This document shows positions 1 to 5,933 of a stretch of DNA of 11,728 nucleotides, in pieces (position 1 is the stretch's first letter; each line of letters starts with the position of its first letter). Under the pieces are notes generated by a model. It did no database searches, was not told the DNA's origin, and was given only the letters and a program-made list of their open reading frames with translations. Source of the stretch: Fimenecus sp963624605 (GTDB taxonomy: Bacteria > Bacillota > Clostridia > Oscillospirales > Acutalibacteraceae); the NCBI GenBank assembly GCA_963624605.1, contig CAVFQD010000055.1:1-11728 (forward strand), in the 5' to 3' direction. Made by a program: the position numbers and the translations under genes.

Positions 1-60
1 GCTTTCAAGCGCAAATTCAATTTAAGCCCAAACGAGTATAAAAAAGCATATAAAAATTAA
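1..60 (+). CDS. AraC-family transcriptional regulator, C-terminal end (partial)
   Basis: Frame 1 is open from the first base to a TAA at 58-60 and reads AFKRKFNLSPNEYKKAYKN. This is the typical last stretch of an AraC/XylS DNA-binding domain: the end of the second helix-turn-helix (F-x-R-x-F) followed by the S-P-x-E-Y-K/R tail. The complete regulator encoded at 3601-4476 ends with the comparable FRKHYGKSPTEYRKIYSE. The start and the ligand-binding part lie outside the window, so the effector is unknown. The neighbouring rightward yczE-like gene has its own promoter and could be a target, but nothing in the sequence proves this. Confidence 0.8.
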   Translation, partial: AFKRKFNLSPNEYKKAYKN

Positions 61-121
61 AGTAATTACTTATTCTCTGTGATGCTTGTAGTAAAAAATA
101 AACTTAATGATAAATAAACTG

Positions 122-150
122 TTGACATTATAAAAGCACGGGTATATAAT
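122..150 (+). promoter_or_regulatory. Perfect consensus sigma-70/SigA promoter
   Basis: TTGACA at 122-127 and TATAAT at 145-150 are separated by exactly 17 bp, an exact match to the vegetative consensus. Transcription should begin near 157. That gives a leader of roughly 95 nt before the gene at 252, most of which is taken up by the hairpin at 181-231. A fully consensus promoter is expected to be strong and to need no activator. Confidence 0.85.
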
Positions 151-180
151 CAAGAAAAATTAAAGCTGTCTCGGCTGATG

Positions 181-238
181 AAGACTATAAATTTTGCTGT
201 TTCTGAACACAACAGTAAGGTTTATAGTCTTATTTTTT
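181..238 (+). terminator. Leader hairpin with U-run (attenuator or small-RNA terminator)
   Basis: Bases 181-201 pair continuously with 211-231 (21 pairs, three of them G-U), closing a 9-nt loop, and are followed by T at 233-238. The outer arms are AAGACTATAAA and TTTATAGTCTT. This has the form of an intrinsic terminator. It lies about 24 nt after the inferred transcription start and ends just before the ribosome binding site (AGGCGG, 239-244) of the gene at 252. The promoter could therefore make an RNA of about 80 nt, with the downstream gene expressed only by readthrough. No known riboswitch class was recognised in the short segment before it. A weak alternative pairing (168-171 with 182-185) overlaps the 5' arm. 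Confidence 0.7.
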
Positions 239-251
239 AGGCGGTAATAAA

Positions 252-863
252 ATGAAATTCAGGAAATATTCGATTAAAACGCTTATTGTTATTGCGGGCT
301 CAATCATATCCGCATACGGAATTACGCTTGCAATAGGCGCAGGCTTCGGAGGCGCAACGCTTGCGATACTGTGGCAGGGCTTAACAAATGTAACGGGTAT
401 GAGTATAGGTACAGCTTCGCTCGTCGTAGCCGTTGTGATGATTATATTCTCTTTTTTATATGACCGAAAACAAATCAATGTCGGTACCGTGCTTTATCAA
501 ATTGTTTACAGTGGCTTTGTGGATGTATTCAATAAAATTCAGCACTACGCAGATGTTAAAGCGGTAAACTTTATGCTGATGCTGTTCGGAATAGTGATAT
601 TTTCAATCGGCACGGGGCTGTACTCCGCCGCAAACTTCGGCAGAGGCTCATATGAAGCGGTTACCTTTTCTCTTGCCGAAAAGAACGGTTGGAAAATAAA
701 AACGGTCAGAATGATATTGGATATTTTAATGGTGGTTGTCGGCGTACTTCTCGGCGGAAAATTCGGAATTTGCACCATTGTAACAGTTTTGCTGTCAGGT
801 CCGATTATTCAGGCAACCGTAAGCACCGCAAAAAAGACGAAGCTTTTCAAATTGATACAGTGA
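252..863 (+). CDS. YczE/YyaS/YitT-family integral membrane protein
   Basis: This 203-residue protein is mostly hydrophobic. Probable membrane segments lie near residues 8-28, 53-70, 78-93, 104-126, 151-168 and 170-190, separated by short polar loops and ending in a basic tail (KKTKLFK). The glycine-rich pattern GAGFGGATLAIL and the later GTGLYSAANFGRGSYEAV resemble the YczE-type membrane proteins of Firmicutes, which are about 200-215 residues long and whose transported molecule, if any, is unknown. The ATG at 252 follows AGGCGG at 239-244 with a 7-nt gap, a somewhat weak ribosome site that begins right after the U-run of the leader hairpin. The gene stands alone between its own promoter and the terminator at 870-900. 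Family assignment is by overall resemblance and is fairly secure; function is not known. Confidence 0.75.
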   Translation: MKFRKYSIKTLIVIAGSIISAYGITLAIGAGFGGATLAILWQGLTNVTGMSIGTASLVVAVVMIIFSFLYDRKQINVGTVLYQIVYSGFVDVFNKIQHYADVKAVNFMLMLFGIVIFSIGTGLYSAANFGRGSYEAVTFSLAEKNGWKIKTVRMILDILMVVVGVLLGGKFGICTIVTVLLSGPIIQATVSTAKKTKLFKLIQ

Positions 864-869
864 CATGAT

Positions 870-900
870 AAAAGGCTTGCAGGAATTCTGCAAGCCTTTT
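870..900. terminator. Bidirectional intrinsic terminator
   Basis: AAAAGGCTTGCAG (870-882) pairs perfectly with CTGCAAGCCTTTT (888-900) around a 5-nt loop. The A and T tracts at the stem base serve as U-runs in both directions. It lies between the convergent yczE-like gene (ends 863) and the leftward nitroreductase gene (ends 908), so it can stop both transcripts. Confidence 0.9.
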
Positions 901-907
901 AGTAATT

Positions 908-1429
908 TTATACCTTTACAATATAATTATCTTTTCTTTTTGCCGCACTTCCGACAGGCGTCGCCGGATACCCGAGCGCTATACTTCCGACTCCTCGCAG
1001 GGTTTCCGGAAGATTCCATTCTTTAAGTAATTTTTTACCTTTTTCACTGTCGAATATCTCTCTTTCTCTATGAACCCATACCGAGCCGAGACCCAACGAT
1101 TCGGCGGCAAGCATCATATTTTCAAGCACACAGCTTCCGTCCTCAACGAAGGTATTTGCGCTCCCGTCCGCAAGCACAAGTATAATGACGGGTGCTCCGT
1201 AATACGGGTCTGCGTTGCTTCCCATAACCTCGGCATTGAGTTCGGAAATTCGCCTACGGTATTCTGCGGATTTCACGGCAATAATTGTCGGTGATTGACG
1301 ACCGCCGCCCGTCGGTGCATATGTTCCGGCTTCAAGAATTGCGTCAAGCATTTCTTCCGAAACCGAATCCGATTTGTACACGCGAACGCTTCTGCGTGCT
1401 TTAATGTTATCCAATACTTTGTTTGTCAT
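908..1429 (-). CDS. Nitroreductase-family FMN-dependent oxidoreductase
   Basis: The 173-residue product fits the small nitroreductase family, dimeric flavoproteins that use FMN and NAD(P)H to reduce nitro groups, quinones or related acceptors in the cytoplasm. The N-terminal ARRSVRVY (residues 11-18) is the family's FMN phosphate-binding R-R-S-x-R motif. APTGGGRQSP (38-47) sits where the second flavin-contacting loop (usually APS-x-x-N-x-Q) is found. LAAESLGLGSVWV (107-119) and the late GSIALGYP (148-155) are also typical. An AGGAGGT site at 1436-1442 fixes the ATG at 1427-1429. It is the last gene of the leftward MATE-acetyltransferase-nitroreductase group, 20 bases after the acetyltransferase stop, and probably shares that promoter. 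The physiological substrate cannot be read from sequence. Confidence 0.88.
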   Translation of the reverse strand: MTNKVLDNIKARRSVRVYKSDSVSEEMLDAILEAGTYAPTGGGRQSPTIIAVKSAEYRRRISELNAEVMGSNADPYYGAPVIILVLADGSANTFVEDGSCVLENMMLAAESLGLGSVWVHREREIFDSEKGKKLLKEWNLPETLRGVGSIALGYPATPVGSAAKRKDNYIVKV

Positions 1430-1449
1430 GATGCTACCTCCTAAAGTTA

Positions 1450-2127
1450 TTATATATTATTTTTCTGCTTTTTTCTTATTGAAAAGGGAATTTCATTTTT
1501 CTCATATGTTTCCCACACATTTATTCTGTCATTCTCATCTATTTGGCGAATAACCTTTGCAGGTACACCTGCCGCAATGCTGTTCGGAGGGACATCGCGG
1601 GTTACAACCGCTCCTGCGGCAACAATGCTGTTCTCTCCTATCGTTACTCCGCCGCAAATTGTCACACCCGAGCATATCCAACAGTTATCCTTTATCGTTA
1701 TGGGCTCCGAATATTCAAGGTCATGATTACCGTCGGGATAATCGGCAGGCAAACGCTCTTCTGCGATAAAAGGATGATTGGGCGTTGCAAGCGTAACATT
1801 TGCGCCAAGCCAAACGCCGTTTCCGAGCGTTATGGGCGAAACATCAAGTAATGTACAGCAATAGTTGATAAAACAGCCCTTTCCTACATGAATATTCACA
1901 CCGTACTCACAATAAAACGGAGCAAAGACAGCAAGCTCATTGCCTTTTGCCGATGGGATGAGTTTTTCAAGCGCACGCTGTTTTGACTTAAACCTCCAAA
2001 CGGCAATTTTATTAAAGCGGTCGCATCTTATAAGTCCGAGAGCGTGTTGCCGAAAAATATCTTTACTTGCGGAATTATAGAGCTTTCCCGCAACCATTCT
2101 GTCCCATTCGTTAATATTGTTGTACAT
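1450..2127 (-). CDS. Hexapeptide-repeat sugar O-acetyltransferase (Maa/LacA/NodL-like)
   Basis: The 225-residue product starts with a maltose-acetyltransferase type N-terminal helix region (MVAGKLYNSAS, 11-21). It then carries left-handed beta-helix hexapeptide repeats, with two clear blocks near 98-115 and 143-175 (ITLGNGVWLGANVTL and ITIKDNCWICSGVTICGGVTIG). TPNHP (115-119) holds the catalytic His118, corresponding to His115 of LacA. GVPAKVIR (187-194) is the usual family ending. Such enzymes move acetyl from acetyl-CoA to a sugar hydroxyl, and some relatives acetylate antibiotics. The product is longer than Maa (about 183) or LacA (about 203) because of a polar C-terminal tail of about 30 residues. 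GGAGG at 2135-2139 fixes the ATG at 2125-2127, only 2 bases after the MATE stop codon, so translational coupling is likely. Confidence 0.87.
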   Translation of the reverse strand: MYNNINEWDRMVAGKLYNSASKDIFRQHALGLIRCDRFNKIAVWRFKSKQRALEKLIPSAKGNELAVFAPFYCEYGVNIHVGKGCFINYCCTLLDVSPITLGNGVWLGANVTLATPNHPFIAEERLPADYPDGNHDLEYSEPITIKDNCWICSGVTICGGVTIGENSIVAAGAVVTRDVPPNSIAAGVPAKVIRQIDENDRINVWETYEKNEIPFSIRKKQKNNI

Positions 2128-2129
2128 TT

Positions 2130-3167
2130 TTATACCTCCGTTTTTGCGGTTAAATCCTTAACCCATTTATATTTTTTATAATGCCGATACACAGCCGGCA
2201 GTTTAACAATTTCATCTAAGCTAATTATAAAATATACGGCAATAACCGATGCTTTCAAAACAAACGCGGCAATAAATCCGAGCGGTACTGTAATGCACCA
2301 CATTGTTATTGTATCGCAGATAAACCCGAATTTCGAATCCCCGCCCGCACAGAAAATTCCTGCGATTGTCGTTCCGTTTACAGATTTCCCTATCATATAA
2401 TACGAACAAATAACAAGCATCTGTTTCAAATATCCGCTTGCGGTTTCGCTCAAATCCGTAACAGAAATAATCAACGGACTTACAGCAAGTAAAAACAAGC
2501 CTGAAGCGACACCGCAAATTATCGACAGCTTGCAAAGCCGTTGACCGTACGCCTTGGCTTTTTCCAAGTTCCCAGCGCCAAGCTCGTTGCCGACAATAAT
2601 TCCGCTTCCGCTTCCGAGACCGAGACAAAAGCAAGCGACAAGATTTTTTACGATATTTGCAACCGAGTTTGCGGCAACCGCGTCCGTACCCAAATGTCCC
2701 ATAATAACAGAATACATTGTAAAGCCTATACCCCAAACAATTTCATTGCCGAGAACCGGAGCGGTATATTTCCAAATATTGCGCCGTAAAAGCTTACTGC
2801 CGTGAATAATATAAGACATTCTCAGCTTTACACTGTCCTTTTTTAATGTTTCGGCAATACACCATACAACCTCAATTATCCTGGCAATAACGGTTGCAAG
2901 CGCGGCGCCTGCAATTTCAAGCTTCGGAAATCCGAAAAGCCCTAAAATAAAAATCGAATTCAAAACGATGTTAACGATTACGCTTACACAGCTTATAAGA
3001 CTTGATTTTGAAGCTTTACCTGTATTTTTAAGCGTGCAAAGAAAAATCTGTGATATTCCCGTTAAGAAAAACGACAAAGATACGGTTCTTAAATAAATTG
3101 CTCCTGCGTCAATCAACGATGAATCATTTGTAAAAATACTCATCAAGGCATTCGGAAAAACAAACAC
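2130..3167 (-). CDS. C-terminal piece of the split MATE transporter (-1 frame)
   Basis: The second frame can be read from a GTG at 3165-3167 for 345 residues and holds the remaining nine or so helices. No ribosome binding site precedes this GTG: the upstream bases are T-rich and belong to the first frame. Independent initiation is therefore unlikely, and the piece is best seen as the remainder of the interrupted gene. Its 3' end contains the ribosome site of the acetyltransferase gene. Confidence 0.6.
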   Translation of the reverse strand: MFVFPNALMSIFTNDSSLIDAGAIYLRTVSLSFFLTGISQIFLCTLKNTGKASKSSLISCVSVIVNIVLNSIFILGLFGFPKLEIAGAALATVIARIIEVVWCIAETLKKDSVKLRMSYIIHGSKLLRRNIWKYTAPVLGNEIVWGIGFTMYSVIMGHLGTDAVAANSVANIVKNLVACFCLGLGSGSGIIVGNELGAGNLEKAKAYGQRLCKLSIICGVASGLFLLAVSPLIISVTDLSETASGYLKQMLVICSYYMIGKSVNGTTIAGIFCAGGDSKFGFICDTITMWCITVPLGFIAAFVLKASVIAVYFIISLDEIVKLPAVYRHYKKYKWVKDLTAKTEV

Positions 3168-3484
3168 GCAATAAAGAACAAAAAAGAAACCGACGCCGTG
3201 ATTTTCATTACATATGCAAAGATTTTTTCAACCGACGCATTATCCCCTTTGCCCCAATACTGCGCGGCAAGCATTGAAAGACCTATAGTCATGGCGGCGA
3301 AAAAAAGGTTTTCGACAAAAGTAAGCTGACCTGCAAGCGACACGGCTGACAGTGCGTCCTGACGAAGCATCCCGAGCATAAGCGCATCAGACGCACTGAC
3401 AAGCGCCAGCATAAATTGCTGAAAAGCAATCGGAAGAACAAGTGTGATTAACTTTTTGGGAAACGCACTATCCTCTCTGCTCAC
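3143..3484 (-). CDS. N-terminal piece of the split MATE transporter (zero frame)
   Basis: If translation does not shift, the first frame gives a 113-residue peptide starting SREDSAFPKK and ending FRMP. It contains about three membrane helices (near residues 9-30, 45-68 and 86-108), which is too little for a working transporter. The last 12-14 residues after the T-run are out-of-frame sequence. See the entry for the whole interrupted gene. Confidence 0.6.
   Translation of the reverse strand: MSREDSAFPKKLITLVLPIAFQQFMLALVSASDALMLGMLRQDALSAVSLAGQLTFVENLFFAAMTIGLSMLAAQYWGKGDNASVEKIFAYVMKITASVSFLFFIACLFFRMP
3179..3185 (-). other. Slippery heptamer / homopolymer at the MATE frame break
   Basis: On the minus strand the zero-frame codons TCT TTT TTG contain T TTT TTG at 3185-3179, the X XXY YYZ form used in -1 ribosomal frameshifting. 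Slipping here moves the ribosome exactly into the frame that encodes the rest of the pump. The zero frame meets a stop 11 codons later. No convincing stimulatory stem-loop is visible just downstream, and a lost T in the T6 run explains the break equally well. A second run, T5 at 3156-3160, is an alternative break point. Confidence 0.45.
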
Positions 3485-3499
3485 TGTCAACACCTCCGA

Positions 3500-3528
3500 T
3501 TGACTTAACCGTCATATTTAATTATAAT
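3500..3528 (+). promoter_or_regulatory. Promoter for the AraC-family regulator
   Basis: TTGACT (3500-3505) and TATAAT (3523-3528) are 17 bp apart, with a start expected near 3535 and a leader of about 65 nt. It shares bases 3527-3528 with the -10 box of the opposite promoter, so both cannot be occupied by RNA polymerase at once. Confidence 0.65.
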
Positions 3529-3555
3529 TATATAGTGAATATCAGCTGAATTCAA
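3527..3555 (-). promoter_or_regulatory. Promoter for the MATE-acetyltransferase-nitroreductase genes
   Basis: On the minus strand TTGAAT (3555-3550) and TATAAT (3532-3527) are 17 bp apart, placing the start near 3520, about 25 nt before the ribosome site of the MATE gene. The spacer contains GATATTC (3543-3537), one arm of an inverted repeat whose other arm is at 3568-3574. The -10 box overlaps that of the rightward promoter. Confidence 0.7.
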
Positions 3556-3590
3556 TCAATATTCTGCGATATTCAATAACAATCCTGCGA
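3535..3590. promoter_or_regulatory. Candidate regulator binding repeats in the divergent gap
   Basis: Two kinds of repeat occur here. ATTCTGCGA (3561-3569) and ATCCTGCGA (3582-3590) match at 8 of 9 bases and start exactly 21 bp apart, two helical turns, the spacing common for AraC-family half-sites. GAATATC (3537-3543) and GATATTC (3568-3574) form an inverted repeat that brackets the -35 box of the leftward promoter. They are natural candidates for the operator of the adjacent regulator. This is inference from position and spacing only. Confidence 0.4.
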
Positions 3591-3600
3591 GGTGAATTAT

Positions 3601-4476
3601 ATGCTTTCAGTTGATATGAATGATGATTACTCCGAAATTGTACACTACAGTTATAAAGAATACCCTATTTATATAAGAAAGGCATTTCTTTCATCCTATG
3701 ATAATTTTGAAGCACCGCCGCATTGGCACGACGATGTAGAATTTATAGCGGTTTTACGGGGTGAAATGAATTACAACATCAACGGAGAAATTATCACCGT
3801 AAGACAAAATGAAGGCGTACTTGTAAATTCAAGACAGCTTCATTGCGGTTTTTCACAAGCCAAGAATGAATGTGAATTCATCTGCATTCTGATACATCCG
3901 ATGATGCTTTGCATATCGCAGGCGTTTGAAGAAAAATTTGTTGTTCCTCTTTTGAAAAATCAGAATATACCTTATATTAAGCTGTCCTATAACACTGAGT
4001 GGGAAAAGGAAATATACCGTTGCATATTATGTATGTACGAACAAAGAAGCATCATATCCGCCCCTCTGGCAATCTCATCGCTGTTTTTGAGAATATGGTC
4101 GCTGATTTTTGAGAATACGAACAGTTCTGTCTCCCGTCAATTTCAAAACAATGACTTTACGGTTTTGAAAAATATGATCGGCTTCATTCAAAAATTTTAT
4201 AGGAATAAAATCACGCTTGAAGACATCGCAAAATCGGGAGCTATCGGACAGAGCAAATGCTGTAAGCTGTTTGAAAAGCACATTGGTACAACTCCAAATG
4301 CTTATTTAATTCAATACAGACTTCACCAAAGCACTTGGTATTTGAAAGACACCGATATGCCGATAACACAAATTGCAGACGCTGTCGGCTTTTCCGGAAG
4401 CAGCTATTATGCGGAAGCGTTCAGAAAGCACTACGGAAAAAGCCCGACCGAATACAGAAAAATCTACTCGGAATAA
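3601..4476 (+). CDS. AraC-family transcriptional regulator with cupin sensor domain
   Basis: The 291-residue product has an N-terminal AraC-type cupin fold, with HWHDDVEFIAVLRGEMNY at 41-58 and GVLVNSRQLHC at 72-82. The C-terminal DNA-binding domain has a first helix-turn-helix near 204-225 (KITLEDIAKSGAIGQSKCCK) and a second near 255-275 (ITQIADAVGFSGSSYYAEAF), followed by the signature FRKHYGKSPTEYRK (274-287). Such proteins bind a small molecule through the cupin and activate or repress nearby genes. The ATG at 3601 is preferred because GAGGTG (3589-3594) precedes it by 6 nt; the in-frame GTG at 3592 lies inside that site. It is divergent from the MATE group, which it probably controls. 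The ligand is unknown. Confidence 0.9.
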   Translation: MLSVDMNDDYSEIVHYSYKEYPIYIRKAFLSSYDNFEAPPHWHDDVEFIAVLRGEMNYNINGEIITVRQNEGVLVNSRQLHCGFSQAKNECEFICILIHPMMLCISQAFEEKFVVPLLKNQNIPYIKLSYNTEWEKEIYRCILCMYEQRSIISAPLAISSLFLRIWSLIFENTNSSVSRQFQNNDFTVLKNMIGFIQKFYRNKITLEDIAKSGAIGQSKCCKLFEKHIGTTPNAYLIQYRLHQSTWYLKDTDMPITQIADAVGFSGSSYYAEAFRKHYGKSPTEYRKIYSE

Positions 4477-4485
4477 ACATTTATA

Positions 4486-4530
4486 AAAAACCGCTCCTGC
4501 CGAAGTACAGCTTCAACAGGAGCGGTTTTT
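4486..4530. terminator. Bidirectional intrinsic terminator
   Basis: CCGCTCCTG (4491-4499) pairs with CAGGAGCGG (4517-4525). The stem extends into the flanking A run (4486-4490) and T run (4526-4530). A small inner stem GAAG/CTTC (4502-4505 with 4511-4514) sits in the loop. It serves the rightward AraC gene (ends 4476) and the leftward peptidase gene (ends 4551). Confidence 0.9.
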
Positions 4531-4550
4531 ATACCGTGTTGTTTATTTGA

Positions 4551-5789
4551 TTACTGCTTAGCACCGTTATCAAACATTTCAAGAGCCTTTACGGAAGCCG
4601 CAAAGCAGTTTGCAAGTCCCTGCGGATTCATATTGTCGTATGTATCTCTTCTAGTGTGATAATAGTTTTCGAGCTTATGGTTAAGACCGGTTACGCCGGT
4701 TGCACGGAAGCCTGCCTGTGCAAACGCCGCTGAGTCTGTCGCTCCGCCGAGCGGAGGAACCCAACCCTTTTTGCAAGGAACGCCGATAGCCGCGGCTGCC
4801 TCCATATAAAGGTCGGAAACATCCTTATCAACTTTAACCGTACCGTTGAGGTCGCGGTAATTCGTCATAAGATATTTCGGGTCAAAAATCGTATCGTATG
4901 AAATAATGAATGTGGGAACATCGTTGAAATCATTCTTATGAGCCTCGCACCATGCTTTTGAGCCTCTGAGTCCTGCTTCCTCCGAGCCTGTAATAACAAC
5001 GCCGAGTTCGGTGTTTTCAAGCTCAATACCCTCATCCTTAAGTGCCTTGAGAATTGCAATACCCATATAGCAGCCTGTAAGGTTATCGTTAGCACCGTCA
5101 ACGATTCTGTGTCTGTTCCACATCCAATAAAGACCTACAAGGAAAGGAACGAAAAGAAGTCCCCAAAGAGCAACCTTTGTAAAGCCGTCGGCAAAATCAA
5201 TAACGCCGAACGCCCTTCCGTTCACGCATGCAATTATTGAAAGCACAAGATAGAAAACGGCACCGATACCGCAGATAACGGCATGGCTCTCAAAAGCAAC
5301 TCCTCCGAGTGCATAGTTGACGGGCCATTCCCAGCATGCGTCCGAGTGGCCGTTGAACATAATGCGACGTTTAACCTCACCCTTTGGTTTTTTGATAGCC
5401 GTTACATTGTGTCCGGTTTTTTCCGGGAAAAATCTGTCAACGAACTTCTTATAAAGACCGAACTGCATAAATGCAATGAAAAGACCTGCAACAATAAGAA
5501 TTGCCGAAATTACAGGCGCAACAAAAAAGAGAGCGATTGCAATGAGCACAAAAGTGATTGTAAAGAATATCCATCCGAAAAACGAGCCGGGATTTTCCTT
5601 AAACGACTCAACCTCAGCACTGTCGCATCCGCAATCCTTTTTAAGGACTTCAGCCATATACTCACTTGCCTGAAGTTCACCCTTTGTGCCGGGGCTTCTT
5701 GTCTCAAAGTCCTTACAGATATGAGTGATTTCGTCAATCATATACTGAGCGGCTTCGTCTTTTTTGTCAATAATTTTTGTTAAATCCAT
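4551..5789 (-). CDS. Membrane-embedded M28-type zinc metallopeptidase
   Basis: The 412-residue product carries the full set of M28 (aminopeptidase-like) metal and catalytic residues in order: H148-x-D150 in FNGHSDA, the bridging D235 in DGANDN, E270-E271 in TGSEEAG, D299 in SYDT, and H378 in YYHTRRDTYDN. These would bind two zinc ions and cleave N-terminal residues or small peptides. It differs from soluble relatives by strongly hydrophobic segments. Two lie near 70-90 and 92-110, before the catalytic histidine. Two more lie near 166-190 and 207-225, between H148-x-D150 and D235. The active site is thus interleaved with membrane hairpins. There is no signal peptide. AGGAGGT at 5797-5803 fixes the ATG at 5787-5789. 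It is a single-gene unit; substrate unknown. Confidence 0.85.
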   Translation of the reverse strand: MDLTKIIDKKDEAAQYMIDEITHICKDFETRSPGTKGELQASEYMAEVLKKDCGCDSAEVESFKENPGSFFGWIFFTITFVLIAIALFFVAPVISAILIVAGLFIAFMQFGLYKKFVDRFFPEKTGHNVTAIKKPKGEVKRRIMFNGHSDACWEWPVNYALGGVAFESHAVICGIGAVFYLVLSIIACVNGRAFGVIDFADGFTKVALWGLLFVPFLVGLYWMWNRHRIVDGANDNLTGCYMGIAILKALKDEGIELENTELGVVITGSEEAGLRGSKAWCEAHKNDFNDVPTFIISYDTIFDPKYLMTNYRDLNGTVKVDKDVSDLYMEAAAAIGVPCKKGWVPPLGGATDSAAFAQAGFRATGVTGLNHKLENYYHTRRDTYDNMNPQGLANCFAASVKALEMFDNGAKQ

Positions 5790-5822
5790 AACCCAAACCT
5801 CCTATTGATTAACATAGATAAT

Positions 5823-5851
5823 ATTTTAGCATAAAAATCGTATGATTTCAA
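5823..5851 (-). promoter_or_regulatory. Promoter of the M28 peptidase gene
   Basis: On the minus strand TTGAAA (5851-5846) and TAAAAT (5828-5823) are 17 bp apart, and a TGC just before the -10 box makes it an extended -10 promoter. The start would be near 5816, about 27 nt before the start codon. Confidence 0.7.
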
Positions 5852-5869
5852 CAAAAAATTCTTTTACTC

Positions 5870-5898
5870 TTGCAAAAAAAATGTTTTTTTAATATACT
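5870..5898 (+). promoter_or_regulatory. Promoter of the DUF2461-CDF-phosphoesterase operon
   Basis: TTGCAA (5870-5875) and TATACT (5893-5898) are 17 bp apart. The spacer is a run of A followed by a run of T. It is back to back with the peptidase promoter. Transcription would start near 5905. Confidence 0.55.
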
Positions 5899-5933
5899 TA
5901 ATATATGCAAATAAGAAAGAAGTATATTCACCG

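Larger units (their letters stand above)
2130..3484 (-). pseudogene. MATE-family efflux transporter, interrupted by a -1 frameshift
   Basis: Two overlapping leftward frames together make one MATE (multi-antimicrobial extrusion) pump, a 12-helix antiporter that exports drugs or toxic metabolites using Na+ or H+. The first frame runs from 3484 to a TGA at 3143-3145. The second is open through the overlap and runs to TAA at 2130-2132. Joining them by a one-base backward shift at 3179-3185 gives 451 residues, the normal family length. The N-terminal part has LITLVLPIAFQQFMLAL and the family-typical AAQYWGKGD; the C-terminal part has VANIVKNLVACFCLGLGSG and IIVGNELGAGN. The best start is the GTG at 3482-3484, 7 nt after GGAGGT (3492-3497), not the GTG at 3491-3493, which overlaps that site. 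It is the first gene of the leftward group. Whether it is dead, recoded, or an assembly error is open. Confidence 0.85.

Noticed and set aside
61..70. AGTAATTACT palindrome just after the partial AraC gene.
   Set aside because: It is only ten bases, AT-rich, without a loop or U-run, so it is not a credible terminator; no terminator for that gene is evident before the promoter at 122.
174..232. CTGATGA at 175-181 before a long stem, resembling a hammerhead ribozyme core.
   Set aside because: A hammerhead needs GAAA directly after the second arm of stem II; here the arm is followed by ATTTTTT. No stem III partner is visible.
2221..2736. A 171-codon leftward frame inside the MATE region.
   Set aside because: It is an out-of-frame shadow with a cysteine-, arginine- and tyrosine-rich composition unlike a real protein, inside the MATE coding frame.
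5283..5783. A 166-codon rightward open frame.
   Set aside because: It lies wholly opposite the M28 peptidase gene, which has all catalytic motifs and a good ribosome site; the frame has no ribosome site and no recognisable product.
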